Positions 1-7,222 of a stretch of DNA of 64,000 nucleotides are shown here, piece after piece. The stretch is from Oscillospiraceae bacterium (lineage in GTDB: Bacteria > Bacillota_A > Clostridia > Oscillospirales > Ruminococcaceae). Positions within the stretch are counted from its first letter, which is position 1; every line of letters begins with the position of its first letter. The translations under genes and the position numbers were made by a program. Where the stretch lies: contig SFDQ01000006.1 in assembly GCA_004558145.1 (NCBI GenBank), forward strand, positions 1-64,000, given 5' to 3'. The notes under the pieces were generated by a model, which had not been told where the DNA came from, did not search any database, and saw only the letters and a list, made by a program, of their open reading frames with translations.

Positions 1-67
1 CGGCACCCGCAGGCAGGACATTGAGATTTATTACAGCTTTGTCGGCAAGATTGACTTGCCCGAATAA
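1..67 (+). CDS. 3' end of a large serine recombinase (DUF4368-type tail), partial
   Basis: Only the last 21 codons lie in the window, read in frame from base 2 to a TAA at 65-67. The tail ends RQDIEIYYSFVGKIDLPE. The pattern Q-(D/E)-I-x-I-x-Y-x-F-(I/V)-G-x is what I remember from the extreme C-terminus of large serine site-specific recombinases of clostridial integrative elements. Seen: frame, stop and motif. Inferred: the family, since the catalytic domain is outside the window. If right, one boundary of an integrated element lies near here. Confidence 0.5.
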   Translation, partial: GTRRQDIEIYYSFVGKIDLPE

Positions 68-75
68 CCGCCCGA

Positions 76-126
76 CCTATCCGACACAATGGCCAAGTGC
101 CGGATAGGAACGGCAAAATTTTTTAC
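76..126 (+). terminator. Probable terminator after the recombinase
   Basis: CCTATCCG (76-83) pairs with CGGATAGG (101-108), with a CAC/GTG extension inside. A T-run follows at about 119-124, slightly distant from the stem. It lies directly after the recombinase stop. Confidence 0.4.
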
Positions 127-144
127 ACTTCTAATGCTTCTTTA

Positions 145-747
145 TCACACATTAGCAAACTCGCAGGGGTCGAAGCCATGGTGCATCCCGTTGAAGTTGT
201 AGAGGAAGTAGTGGGCGGCGGCCAGGGCGCACAGCGCCTGTTCGTCCAGGTCCGCGGGCAGGTCATACTGATTGGGCCGCCCGAAATCGTACATCAGCCA
301 GGGCACGTCCACCGTGACCCGCTCCATAGGGACCTTCGGCAGCACATAGCCTTCGGCGCGGATGGCGATGGCTCCCTCGGGCGGCGGGTAGTAGGTGTCC
401 TCCCACAGGGAGAAGGAACCTGCCGGCAGTCCGAAGGCGGCGTCGGCCTCCTCCAGAGTCCCCTCCCAGGCCCAGATGAGCAATTCCACCTGTTCGGGCC
501 AGAGGACCTGTTCGTCCAGCGTGAGGTCAATGCTCTCGTGGGAAAAAGACGGAGCGTTGGCGGGCATGGCGGCCCGCCAGTCCTCCAGACTTACCTCTTT
601 GGGGGCCGGGGAAGGAGTGGGGGCGGGGGTCGGCTCCGGCGCGGAAACCGCGGATGTGCCGCCCGGAGCGCCGGACGTTGAGGCGGGGGCCGCGCAGCCT
701 GCCAGCAGAACGGCGCAGGCCAGAGCGGCGGAGAGGATGCGTTTCAT
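145..747 (-). CDS. Putative lipoprotein of unknown function
   Basis: This 200-residue protein begins with a lipoprotein signal: Lys-Arg, a hydrophobic run and the lipobox LAGC with Cys18. A Pro/Thr/Ala-rich linker to about residue 50 would tether it to the outer membrane face. The rest is acidic and aromatic-rich, with no family I recognise. The start was chosen because AGGAGG sits about 6 bases upstream of the ATG and the signal peptide begins exactly there; 19 upstream in-frame codons are excluded. It is a single gene between the recombinase tail and a strong hairpin, and could be mobile-element cargo or an ordinary secreted protein. Confidence 0.75.
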   Translation of the reverse strand: MKRILSAALACAVLLAGCAAPASTSGAPGGTSAVSAPEPTPAPTPSPAPKEVSLEDWRAAMPANAPSFSHESIDLTLDEQVLWPEQVELLIWAWEGTLEEADAAFGLPAGSFSLWEDTYYPPPEGAIAIRAEGYVLPKVPMERVTVDVPWLMYDFGRPNQYDLPADLDEQALCALAAAHYFLYNFNGMHHGFDPCEFANV

Positions 748-853
748 AAAATGACCTCCTTGAACCAGCGGCCGGAAACTGTCGGCCGCGTGATGGCCGT
801 ACACCCTCTAAACGGCAAAAAGGGAAGGTTTCGTTTCATTCCGCCCGGAGAAG

Positions 854-899
854 AAAAGAGGCTTGTTTTGTGCAATCCGGCACAAAACAAGCCTCTTTT
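854..899. terminator. Perfect 20-bp inverted repeat, bidirectional terminator
   Basis: Bases 854-873 and 880-899 are perfect reverse complements around a 6-base loop. The arms begin AAAA and end TTTT, so it can terminate on either strand. It would close the adh/relic transcript on the minus strand and separate it from the lipoprotein gene. Confidence 0.8.
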
Positions 900-905
900 G
901 TTGGT

Positions 906-1043
906 TCACATCCCGGCCAGCAGGCCGTCCATGAACTGCCGGGCCAGACGGGCGCTGCGCCCGCCCCGCTCCGGCAGCGGGCGGAACACCCCCAATGATT
1001 CCAGCCCGGCGGGTGAATCTTTCAATTCTTTCGCTTCCGCCAT
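906..1043 (-). pseudogene. Internally deleted, in-frame relic of the neighbouring DUF815 ATPase
   Basis: Read on the minus strand this is an intact 45-codon frame. Its first 23 residues (MAEAKELKDSPAGLESLGVF then RPL) match the N-terminus of the ATPase encoded at 2746-3933. Its last 22 (ending ARLARQFMDGLLAGM) match that protein's C-terminus, one residue different in the last 15. About 350 codons between are missing, including the P-loop, yet frame, ATG and TGA survive. The bases just upstream still resemble the end of ilvD, which precedes the full-length ATPase. No strong ribosome site is visible, so I call it a relic, not a working microprotein. Confidence 0.8.
913..972. repeat. 60-bp direct repeat, left copy
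   Basis: Identical to 2753-2812 except one base (932 T versus 2772 C). It is the 3' coding end of the ATPase gene and of its relic. The two copies bracket the adh-tetR segment. Confidence 0.9.
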
Positions 1044-1101
1044 CTGCTCATGATCGCCCTGTGAGTAGCGCGTTTGGCAGACGCTATTTTTGCTTGAGGA
1101 G

Positions 1102-2118
1102 TCATTCGTACTTGATTACGACTTTGGTGCTCTCCTCCGCATTGCAGGCCTGCTCAAAGGCGGCGACGATGTCCTTGTGGGCAAATTCGTGGGTGATGAG
1201 ATTTTCCATCGGGAATTTTCCCGAAGCGAGGATCTCAATGCACAGCCGGATGATGTCTGTGCCGCCGCCCGCCGCGCCGATGATCTTGAAACCGGAAATG
1301 GTGAGAGGAATGAGGTTGAGACGAACCTCTTTGTGGTGCATGGCCACCACAGAAAGGGCCGCGTCGCCCTTTGCGCCCCGGAAAAAATTGTCCAGTACCG
1401 CTTGATTGCCGGCGGCGTCCACATAATAGTCGCAGTCGATGACGGTCTGGCCAAACAGCGTTTGCATGCCGCCCAAAAGCGCGCAGCAGCGCTCCAGATA
1501 ATCCTCCTGAGTCAGGTTGCAGGTCATCAGCCCCAGAGAACGGGCAAGCTCCAGCCGTGATTCGACCAGGTCCACCACCACTACCTGGCAGCCCTTGTAT
1601 TTCAAGGTGACGGCGGCGGTCAGACCAATGGCGCCTGCTCCGTAAACGATGGCTTTTTTGCCCGGCTGGGGCTCAAGGCGCATGGCGGCGTTCGCGCCGA
1701 TGGTGAACGGCTCGATGATGCTGGCCAGCTTGTCGCTCAGGGAATCGGGCAGACGGAAAACTGTTTGATCCAGCACAACGTTCATGACTTCCATGTATTC
1801 ACTGAAGCCTCCCACGGTGGCCGCGCGCATGATGTCGCCCTTGGCGGCAGGACCGTAAACGAAGAGCCTGTCGCCCACGCGGATACCCTGCTTCGCGGCG
1901 TTCTTGCCCACCGCCGTTACCACGGAGGCCATCTCGTGACCGAATTCGTGGTCTTTCCAGATCATGTTGTCGTCGCCGCCGTGAAGATAGGCGGCTATAT
2001 CCGACCCGCAAATGGCGGCATAGGTGTTTTTGACCACGATGCCGTTGTCGTCGCAGGTGGGCATGGGAAGGTCCACCAGGTCGATGTGTTTGATGCCCCT
2101 GTAGATTGCTGCTTTCAT
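1102..2118 (-). CDS. Zinc-type medium-chain alcohol/polyol dehydrogenase
   Basis: This 338-residue NAD(P)-dependent dehydrogenase has a GroES-like N-terminal domain followed by a Rossmann domain. The catalytic zinc ligands are recognisable as Cys37 in AAICGSD and His61-Glu62 in FGHE; the nucleotide loop is VYGAGAIG. The four-cysteine structural-zinc lobe is absent, as in sorbitol-dehydrogenase-like members. The start has GGAGG 8-9 bases upstream; the 43 in-frame residues before it have no such support. It lies downstream of the tetR-type gene, separated by a terminator, so it probably has its own promoter and may be that regulator's target (inference). Substrate is not predictable from sequence. 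Confidence 0.85.
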   Translation of the reverse strand: MKAAIYRGIKHIDLVDLPMPTCDDNGIVVKNTYAAICGSDIAAYLHGGDDNMIWKDHEFGHEMASVVTAVGKNAAKQGIRVGDRLFVYGPAAKGDIMRAATVGGFSEYMEVMNVVLDQTVFRLPDSLSDKLASIIEPFTIGANAAMRLEPQPGKKAIVYGAGAIGLTAAVTLKYKGCQVVVVDLVESRLELARSLGLMTCNLTQEDYLERCCALLGGMQTLFGQTVIDCDYYVDAAGNQAVLDNFFRGAKGDAALSVVAMHHKEVRLNLIPLTISGFKIIGAAGGGTDIIRLCIEILASGKFPMENLITHEFAHKDIVAAFEQACNAEESTKVVIKYE

Positions 2119-2153
2119 TTGGTTTTCCTCCTTTTCGGGTGGTTTATGCTTCG

Positions 2154-2183
2154 ATTTTAACCCTGGGAAAAGAGGACATACAA
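2154..2183 (-). promoter_or_regulatory. Candidate promoter of the dehydrogenase gene
   Basis: On the minus strand TTGTAT (2183-2178) and TAAAAT (2159-2154) are separated by 18 bases, about 35 bases upstream of the adh start and after the tetR terminator. Confidence 0.45.
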
Positions 2184-2210
2184 CTTGCATTGTTCTCCCT
2201 GTGACGCAAA

Positions 2211-2242
2211 AAGATGGACACATCAAAAGATGTGTCCATCTT
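2211..2242 (-). terminator. Terminator overlapping the tetR stop codon
   Basis: A 14-bp perfect stem (2211-2224 with 2229-2242) with a 4-base loop is followed on the minus strand by a short T-run. The 5' arm is made of the last codons of the tetR-type gene and the stop lies at the loop. Confidence 0.75.
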
Positions 2243-2738
2243 CGCACAATTTCAGATAATAGCTGGCAATTTTACGGTGGCTGATGCGCATGCCGTCCAA
2301 AAGCCATTTTCGGGTGAGCATCGCCTGGCTGGAGGCGTACAGATAGGAGAGGTATTCCAGGTCCTCGCCGGCCAGTACGTCGGAGAACAGACACCGATTA
2401 TACTCCTGCAGACAGTGGATGATAGTGGAAAACAGAGAGTTCTGGCTGTCGTCGCGGATGGCGTAGGTGTAGAACTCCCGGCGTTTGTAGAAATTGAGAT
2501 ACCAATTCTCCACAACGGTCTGGTTATCCAGCCCATTGTGAAGCATCACGTCCATTGGACGCAGGATCTCTTCCTTAAACACCTGCTCCGCGATGTCATA
2601 GCAGTCCCGGAAGTATTTGTAAAATGTTGTGCGTGAAATGCCGATGTGCAGGCAGAGTTCCCGCACGGTCAGCGCGGCAGTTCGCCTCTCCAGCGCAAGA
2701 CGCAGGTATTCCTCTGTGATCCTTTGCCGTGTGTCCAT
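2223..2738 (-). CDS. TetR/AcrR-family transcriptional regulator
   Basis: This 171-residue protein has an N-terminal helix-turn-helix (TVRELCLHIGISRTTFYKYF, about residues 24-43) characteristic of TetR regulators. The helical C-terminal part would bind ligand and dimerise and is not diagnostic. The ATG chosen starts 8 bases after the ATPase stop, with GAGG just upstream; in-frame codons further upstream lie inside the ATPase gene and are excluded. It has its own terminator. By position it probably controls the adh gene downstream, itself, or both; the effector is unknown. Confidence 0.85.
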   Translation of the reverse strand: MDTRQRITEEYLRLALERRTAALTVRELCLHIGISRTTFYKYFRDCYDIAEQVFKEEILRPMDVMLHNGLDNQTVVENWYLNFYKRREFYTYAIRDDSQNSLFSTIIHCLQEYNRCLFSDVLAGEDLEYLSYLYASSQAMLTRKWLLDGMRISHRKIASYYLKLCEDGHIF

Positions 2739-2745
2739 CGCCGCC

Positions 2746-3933
2746 TCACATTCCGGCCAGCAGGCCGTCCACGAACTGCCGGGCCAGACGGGCGCTGCGC
2801 CCGCCCCGCTCCAGCGCATACCGCTCGGCGCGGCGCTCCAGTTCGTCGGCGGGCAGCTGCACCCCGCCCGCCGCGGCCAGATGCCGCACGATGTGCAGGA
2901 AGGTGGCCTTGTCGGGCTTGGAGAAGGTGATGTGGATGCCGAACCGCTCCGAAAGGCTCACCAGCTCCTGCATGGTGTCGTTGCGGTGCACCTCGTCGCC
3001 CTCCCGGTCGCTGAATTTCTCCTTGATGATGTGCCGCCGGTTGCTGGTGGCGTAGATGACCACGTTCTTCGACTTGGCTGTCACCGAGCCTTCCAGCACC
3101 GCCTTGAGGGCACTGTAATTGTCGTCGTCCTTCAAGAAGGAGAGGTCGTCGATGAACAGAACGAACTTGAGCGGGTTTGCCGCCAGCTCGTCCAGCACAT
3201 GGGGGATGGCCCGCAGCTGGTCCTTGCGCACCTCGATGATGCGCAGGCCCTCGCCGAACAAGGCGTTGCCGATGGCCTTCACCGCCGAGGATTTGCCGGT
3301 GCCCGCGTCGCCGGTGAGCAGGATGTTCGCCGCCGGCTTGCCCTCCAGCAGCGCCCGGGTGTTGCGCAGGATGATGGCCCGCTGGGCCTCGTAGTCCACC
3401 AGGTCCTCCAGCTTTGTCGTGTCCGGGTGGCTCACCGGGGTGATGCGGCCCGCCTCGTCCAGATAGAACATCCGGTTGGCCGCCCACACGCCGTAGCCGT
3501 AGCGGTGGATGTTCTCGGCCCGGTGCATGTAGCTGCCCGGCAGGTCCACCCCGCCCGCCTCATAGCGGGGCAGGGGAGCGGCGGCTTCGGGCAGGGCTGC
3601 CAGCAGCGCGTCGGGGCCAAGGTCCGCCACCCGCTGCAAACAGTCCAGCTCGGCGGCCAGCGCCTCAGCCATGCAGGCCGGCGGCGTTTGGCCCGCGCCC
3701 ACCGTGCGCACATAGACGTTGGCGCTGTCCTCGCAAAGGCGCAGGACGTGCCGGCCCAGGTCGCCCCCGCTGGCCTCGTAGAGCGCCGCCACGAAGGCGG
3801 CGTAGCGCCCGGCGGAAGGCGCGTCCAGATATTCTTTCAGCGCGGCCAGCACCGGGTCGGCCAGCAGCGGCCGGAACACCGCCAGCGCGTCCAGCCCGGC
3901 GGCCAGCTTTTTCAGTTCCTTCGTTTCCATCAT
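2746..3933 (-). CDS. DUF815-family AAA-type ATPase
   Basis: This 395-residue protein has a Walker A motif GDAGTGKSS (about residues 208-216), Walker B FVLFIDDLSF (about 257-266) and an AAA+ layout matching DUF815 ATP-binding proteins. Their cellular role is not established. The start overlaps the ilvD stop (ATGATG over TGA) and has no clear Shine-Dalgarno, suggesting coupled reinitiation after ilvD. A deleted relic of the same gene lies at 906-1043. Its place at the end of the branched-chain amino-acid operon does not by itself imply a role in that pathway. Confidence 0.85.
   Translation of the reverse strand: MMETKELKKLAAGLDALAVFRPLLADPVLAALKEYLDAPSAGRYAAFVAALYEASGGDLGRHVLRLCEDSANVYVRTVGAGQTPPACMAEALAAELDCLQRVADLGPDALLAALPEAAAPLPRYEAGGVDLPGSYMHRAENIHRYGYGVWAANRMFYLDEAGRITPVSHPDTTKLEDLVDYEAQRAIILRNTRALLEGKPAANILLTGDAGTGKSSAVKAIGNALFGEGLRIIEVRKDQLRAIPHVLDELAANPLKFVLFIDDLSFLKDDDNYSALKAVLEGSVTAKSKNVVIYATSNRRHIIKEKFSDREGDEVHRNDTMQELVSLSERFGIHITFSKPDKATFLHIVRHLAAAGGVQLPADELERRAERYALERGGRSARLARQFVDGLLAGM
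2753..2812. repeat. 60-bp direct repeat, right copy
   Basis: Copy of 913-972 with one mismatch, here forming the 3' end of the intact ATPase gene. Confidence 0.9.
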
Positions 3934-5588
3934 CCGTTCAGGATCGCCCCGTAGGCGCCGCCGGAGACCAGGGCGGCGTATCGCTTGAGGTAACCCGAGA
4001 CCTCCTTTTTCTTGGGCACAAAGTGCTTCATGCGCTCGTCCAGCACCGCCTGGTCCACCAGCAGCTCGATGGAGTGGCCGGGGATGTCGATGCGGATGAG
4101 GTCGCCCTCCTCCACCACGCCGATGAGGCCGCCGGAGGCCGCCTCCGGGGTGATGTGGCCCACGCAGGCGCCGCGGGTGGCGCCGCTGAAGCGGCCGTCG
4201 GTGATGAGGGCCACGCTGTTGCCCAGGCCCATGCCCATGATGGCGGAGGTGGGGTTGAGCATCTCCCGCATGCCGGGGCCGCCCTTGGGCCCTTCGTAGC
4301 GGATGACCACCACGTCGCCGGGCTTGATGAGGCCGGCGTTGATGGCCTTCTGGGCCTCTTCCTCGCCGTCGAACACCCGGGCCGGGCCCTCGTGCACCAG
4401 CATCTCGGGCAGAACGGCGCTGCGCTTGACCACGCTGCCCTCGGGGGCAAGGTTGCCCCGCAGCACGGCGATGCCGCCGGTTTCACTGTAGGGGTTCTCC
4501 ACCGGGCGGATGACCTCGTGGTCCAGGTTGGGGCATTCGGCGATGCACTCCCCGATGGTGCGGCCGGAAACGGTCATGCAGCCGGTGTTCAAAAGGCCCT
4601 TTTTGTTCAGTTCGTTCATTACCGCGTACACGCCGCCGGCCTCGTCCAGCTGCTCGATATAGGTGCGGCCGGCGGGGGCCAGGTGGCACAGGTTGGGCGT
4701 TTTCTCGCTGATGGCGTTGGCCACGTCCAGGTTCAGCTCCACGCCGCACTCGTGGGCGATGGCCGGCAGGTGCAGCATGCTGTTGGTGGAGCAGCCCAGG
4801 GCCATGTCCACGGTGAGGGCGTTCATCAGCGCCTCTTTGGTCATGATCTGGCGGGCGGTGATGCCCTTGCGCACCATGTCCATCACCGCCATGCCGGCGC
4901 GCTTGGCCAGCTCGATGCGGGCGGAATAGACGGCGGGGATGGTGCCGTTGCCCCGCAGGCCCATGCCCATGGCCTCGGTGAGGCAGTTCATGGAGTTGGC
5001 GGTGTACATGCCGGAGCAGGAACCGCAGGTGGGGCAGGTCTTGCACTCGTACTCGTGCAGCTTTGCCTCGTCGATGGTGCCGGCGTTGTACTGGCCCACC
5101 GCCTCGGACAGGGTGGAGAAGCTGGTGCGCTGGCCGTCCACATGGCCCGCCAGCATCGGCCCGCCGCTGACGAACACGGTGGGCAGGTCCAGCCGCGCGG
5201 CGGCCATCAAAAGGCCGGGCACGTTCTTGTCGCAGTTGGGCACCATCACCAGCGCGTCAAAGCCGTGGGCCAGGGTCATGGCCTCGGTGGAGTCGGCAAT
5301 GAGGTCCCGGGTGACCAGGGAGTACTTCATGCCGGTGTGGCCCATGGCGATGCCGTCGCACACGGCGATGGCGGGGAAGACGATGGGGGTGCCGCCGGCC
5401 ATGGCCACGCCCAGCTTCACCGCGTCCACAATTTTGTCCAGGTTCATGTGGCCGGGCACGATCTCGTTGTAGCTGCTCACGATGCCCACCAGCGGGCGGC
5501 TGATCTCCTCCTCGGTGAGGCCCAGCGCGTGGTAGAGGGCGCGGTGGGGCGCGTTCTGGGCGCCGCATTTCAAAGAATCGCTTTTCAT
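3930..5588 (-). CDS. ilvD: Dihydroxy-acid dehydratase
   Basis: This 552-residue enzyme dehydrates dihydroxy-isovalerate and dihydroxy-methylvalerate to the 2-oxo acids that precede valine and isoleucine. Iron-sulfur cysteines are visible in NCDKNVPG and CPTCGSCSGMYTANSMNCL. The N-terminal motif is VPGH rather than TPCN, as in the E. coli-type oxygen-sensitive 4Fe-4S enzymes, which suits an anaerobe. GGAG lies upstream of the ATG. It is separated from ilvC by an internal terminator, so its expression may be lower or partly independent. Confidence 0.97.
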   Translation of the reverse strand: MKSDSLKCGAQNAPHRALYHALGLTEEEISRPLVGIVSSYNEIVPGHMNLDKIVDAVKLGVAMAGGTPIVFPAIAVCDGIAMGHTGMKYSLVTRDLIADSTEAMTLAHGFDALVMVPNCDKNVPGLLMAAARLDLPTVFVSGGPMLAGHVDGQRTSFSTLSEAVGQYNAGTIDEAKLHEYECKTCPTCGSCSGMYTANSMNCLTEAMGMGLRGNGTIPAVYSARIELAKRAGMAVMDMVRKGITARQIMTKEALMNALTVDMALGCSTNSMLHLPAIAHECGVELNLDVANAISEKTPNLCHLAPAGRTYIEQLDEAGGVYAVMNELNKKGLLNTGCMTVSGRTIGECIAECPNLDHEVIRPVENPYSETGGIAVLRGNLAPEGSVVKRSAVLPEMLVHEGPARVFDGEEEAQKAINAGLIKPGDVVVIRYEGPKGGPGMREMLNPTSAIMGMGLGNSVALITDGRFSGATRGACVGHITPEAASGGLIGVVEEGDLIRIDIPGHSIELLVDQAVLDERMKHFVPKKKEVSGYLKRYAALVSGGAYGAILNG

Positions 5589-5605
5589 CGGTTCGGTCTC
5601 CTTTC

Positions 5606-5639
5606 AAAAAAGCGCCCCCGCCCGGCGCGGGGCGGGGGC
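5606..5639 (-). terminator. Intrinsic terminator between ilvC and ilvD
   Basis: On the minus strand a 10-bp all-GC stem (5639-5630 with 5623-5614) is followed closely by six T (5611-5606). It sits within the ilv gene run and would reduce read-through into ilvD and the ATPase. Confidence 0.75.
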
Positions 5640-5651
5640 ACGGCGCGGGGG

Positions 5652-6668
5652 TCAGTTGTTGATGAGCTTATCCTCGTCGCTCCAGCTGTAGAGCTTGCGG
5701 ATGTCGCGGCCAACGACTTCGCTGGGGTGCTCGGCCGCCAGCTTGCGCATGGCGTTGAAGTGCACCTGGCCGCCGGCAGAAGACATATCCAGCAGGAAGT
5801 CCTTGGCGAAGGTGCCGTCCTGGATGTCCTTCAAGATCTTGCGCATGGCCTTCTTGGTGTCCTCGGTGATGATCTTCGGGCCGCTGACGTAGTCGCCGTA
5901 CTCGGCGGTGTTGGAGATGGAGTAGCGCATGCCCGCAAAGCCGCTCTGGTAGATGAGGTCCACGATGAGCTTCATCTCGTGGATGCACTCGAAGTAGGCG
6001 TTGCGCTCGTCGTAGCCGGCCTCCACCAGCGTCTCGTAGCCCGCCTGCATCAGGGCGCACACGCCGCCGCACAGCACCGCCTGCTCGCCGAACAGGTCGG
6101 TCTCGGTCTCGGTGCGGAAGGTGGTCTCCAGCACGCCGGCGCGGGCGCCGCCGATGCCCAGCGCGTAGGCCAGGGCGATGTCCAGCGCGTCGCCGGTGGC
6201 GTCCTGCTCCACGGCCACGAGGCAGGGCACGCCCTTGCCCGCCAGGTACTCGCTGCGCACGGTATGGCCGGGGCCCTTGGGGGCGATCATGATGACGTTC
6301 ACGTTCTTCGGGGGCTTGATGCAGCCGAAGTGGATGTTGAAGCCGTGGGCGAAGGCCAGGGTCTTGCCCTCGGTCAGATAAGGCTCGATGCTCTCTTTGT
6401 AGAGGGCGGCCTGCTTTTCGTCGTTGATGAGGATCATGATGAGGTCGGCGGCCTTGGCGGCCTCGGCGCTGGTCATCACCTTCATGCCCTGGGCCTCAGC
6501 CTTGGCCCAGCTCTTGGAGCCCTCGTACAGGCCCACAACAACGTCCACGCCGCTCTCTTTCAGGTTCAGCGCGTGGGCGTGGCCCTGAGAGCCGTAGCCG
6601 ATGATGGCCACAGTCTTGCCCGCCAGTTTCTGAAGATCGCAGTCCTGCTGATAGAAGATCCTTGCCAT
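5652..6668 (-). CDS. ilvC: Ketol-acid reductoisomerase
   Basis: This 338-residue class I enzyme converts acetolactate and acetohydroxybutyrate to dihydroxy acids using NAD(P)H and Mg2+. It has the N-terminal Rossmann motif GYGSQGHAHALNLKESG and the Mg-binding region around FECIHEMKLIVDL. Length and ends match the family. AAGGGG lies upstream of the ATG. It is third after ilvB and ilvN and ahead of a terminator. Confidence 0.97.
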   Translation of the reverse strand: MARIFYQQDCDLQKLAGKTVAIIGYGSQGHAHALNLKESGVDVVVGLYEGSKSWAKAEAQGMKVMTSAEAAKAADLIMILINDEKQAALYKESIEPYLTEGKTLAFAHGFNIHFGCIKPPKNVNVIMIAPKGPGHTVRSEYLAGKGVPCLVAVEQDATGDALDIALAYALGIGGARAGVLETTFRTETETDLFGEQAVLCGGVCALMQAGYETLVEAGYDERNAYFECIHEMKLIVDLIYQSGFAGMRYSISNTAEYGDYVSGPKIITEDTKKAMRKILKDIQDGTFAKDFLLDMSSAGGQVHFNAMRKLAAEHPSEVVGRDIRKLYSWSDEDKLINN

Positions 6669-6715
6669 GATGTCTTACCCCTTTTCTTTCATTAAATGGA
6701 ATTGTATAAAACGCA

Positions 6716-7222
6716 TCAGAAATTGATGGCCTGACGAATGGTGGTGCTGCCCTTGTGCAGCGAGACGCAGCCGGTGCGGCAAATTTCCAGGATGGTGTAG
6801 TCCCGCATGAAGTTGAGGAAATCGTCGATGCGGCGGGTGGTGTCCGCCAGACGGAAGATCATCGAGTCCTTGGCGTAGTCCACCGTGTCCGCCCCGAAGG
6901 CGGAGGCGGCGGCGCGAATTTCCTCGCGGGTGTCCGGCTCGTTGACCATCTTGATGAGCAGCAGCTCGCAGCTGATGGAGTCGTCGTCAGTGAACTCCTC
7001 GATGGATTCCACATCCGGCAGCTTGTAGAGCTGGTTGACCAGCTGCTGCTTTTTCACCTCCTCGCCGTCGAACACGACGGTGATGCGGGAGAGTTCGTTG
7101 GATTCGGTCTCGCTCACGGTCAGCGCGCTGATGTTGAACTGACGGCGGCGGAACATGCTGGTCACCCGGTTCAGAACGCCGAACTGGTTGCGCACCAGCA
7201 CCGCGATGGTGTATCGGTTCAT
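6716..7222 (-). CDS. ilvN: Acetolactate synthase small (regulatory) subunit
   Basis: This 168-residue protein has an N-terminal ACT domain (YTIAVLVRNQFGVLNRVTSMF) and a C-terminal extension ending with RQAINF, typical of the full-length valine-sensing subunit (also named ilvH). It binds and activates the large subunit and confers feedback inhibition. Its ATG overlaps the ilvB stop as ATGA, indicating translational coupling for matched subunit levels. Confidence 0.95.
   Translation of the reverse strand: MNRYTIAVLVRNQFGVLNRVTSMFRRRQFNISALTVSETESNELSRITVVFDGEEVKKQQLVNQLYKLPDVESIEEFTDDDSISCELLLIKMVNEPDTREEIRAAASAFGADTVDYAKDSMIFRLADTTRRIDDFLNFMRDYTILEICRTGCVSLHKGSTTIRQAINF

Noticed and set aside
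751..1053. 100-codon plus-strand ORF over the terminator and ATPase relic
   Set aside because: It runs through the perfect inverted repeat and reads the relic backwards.
4023..6695. 890-codon plus-strand ORF opposite ilvD and ilvC
   Set aside because: Composition rich in His, Gly, Val, Ala and Gln from reading GC-rich codons backwards; the minus strand has two textbook enzymes with ribosome sites.
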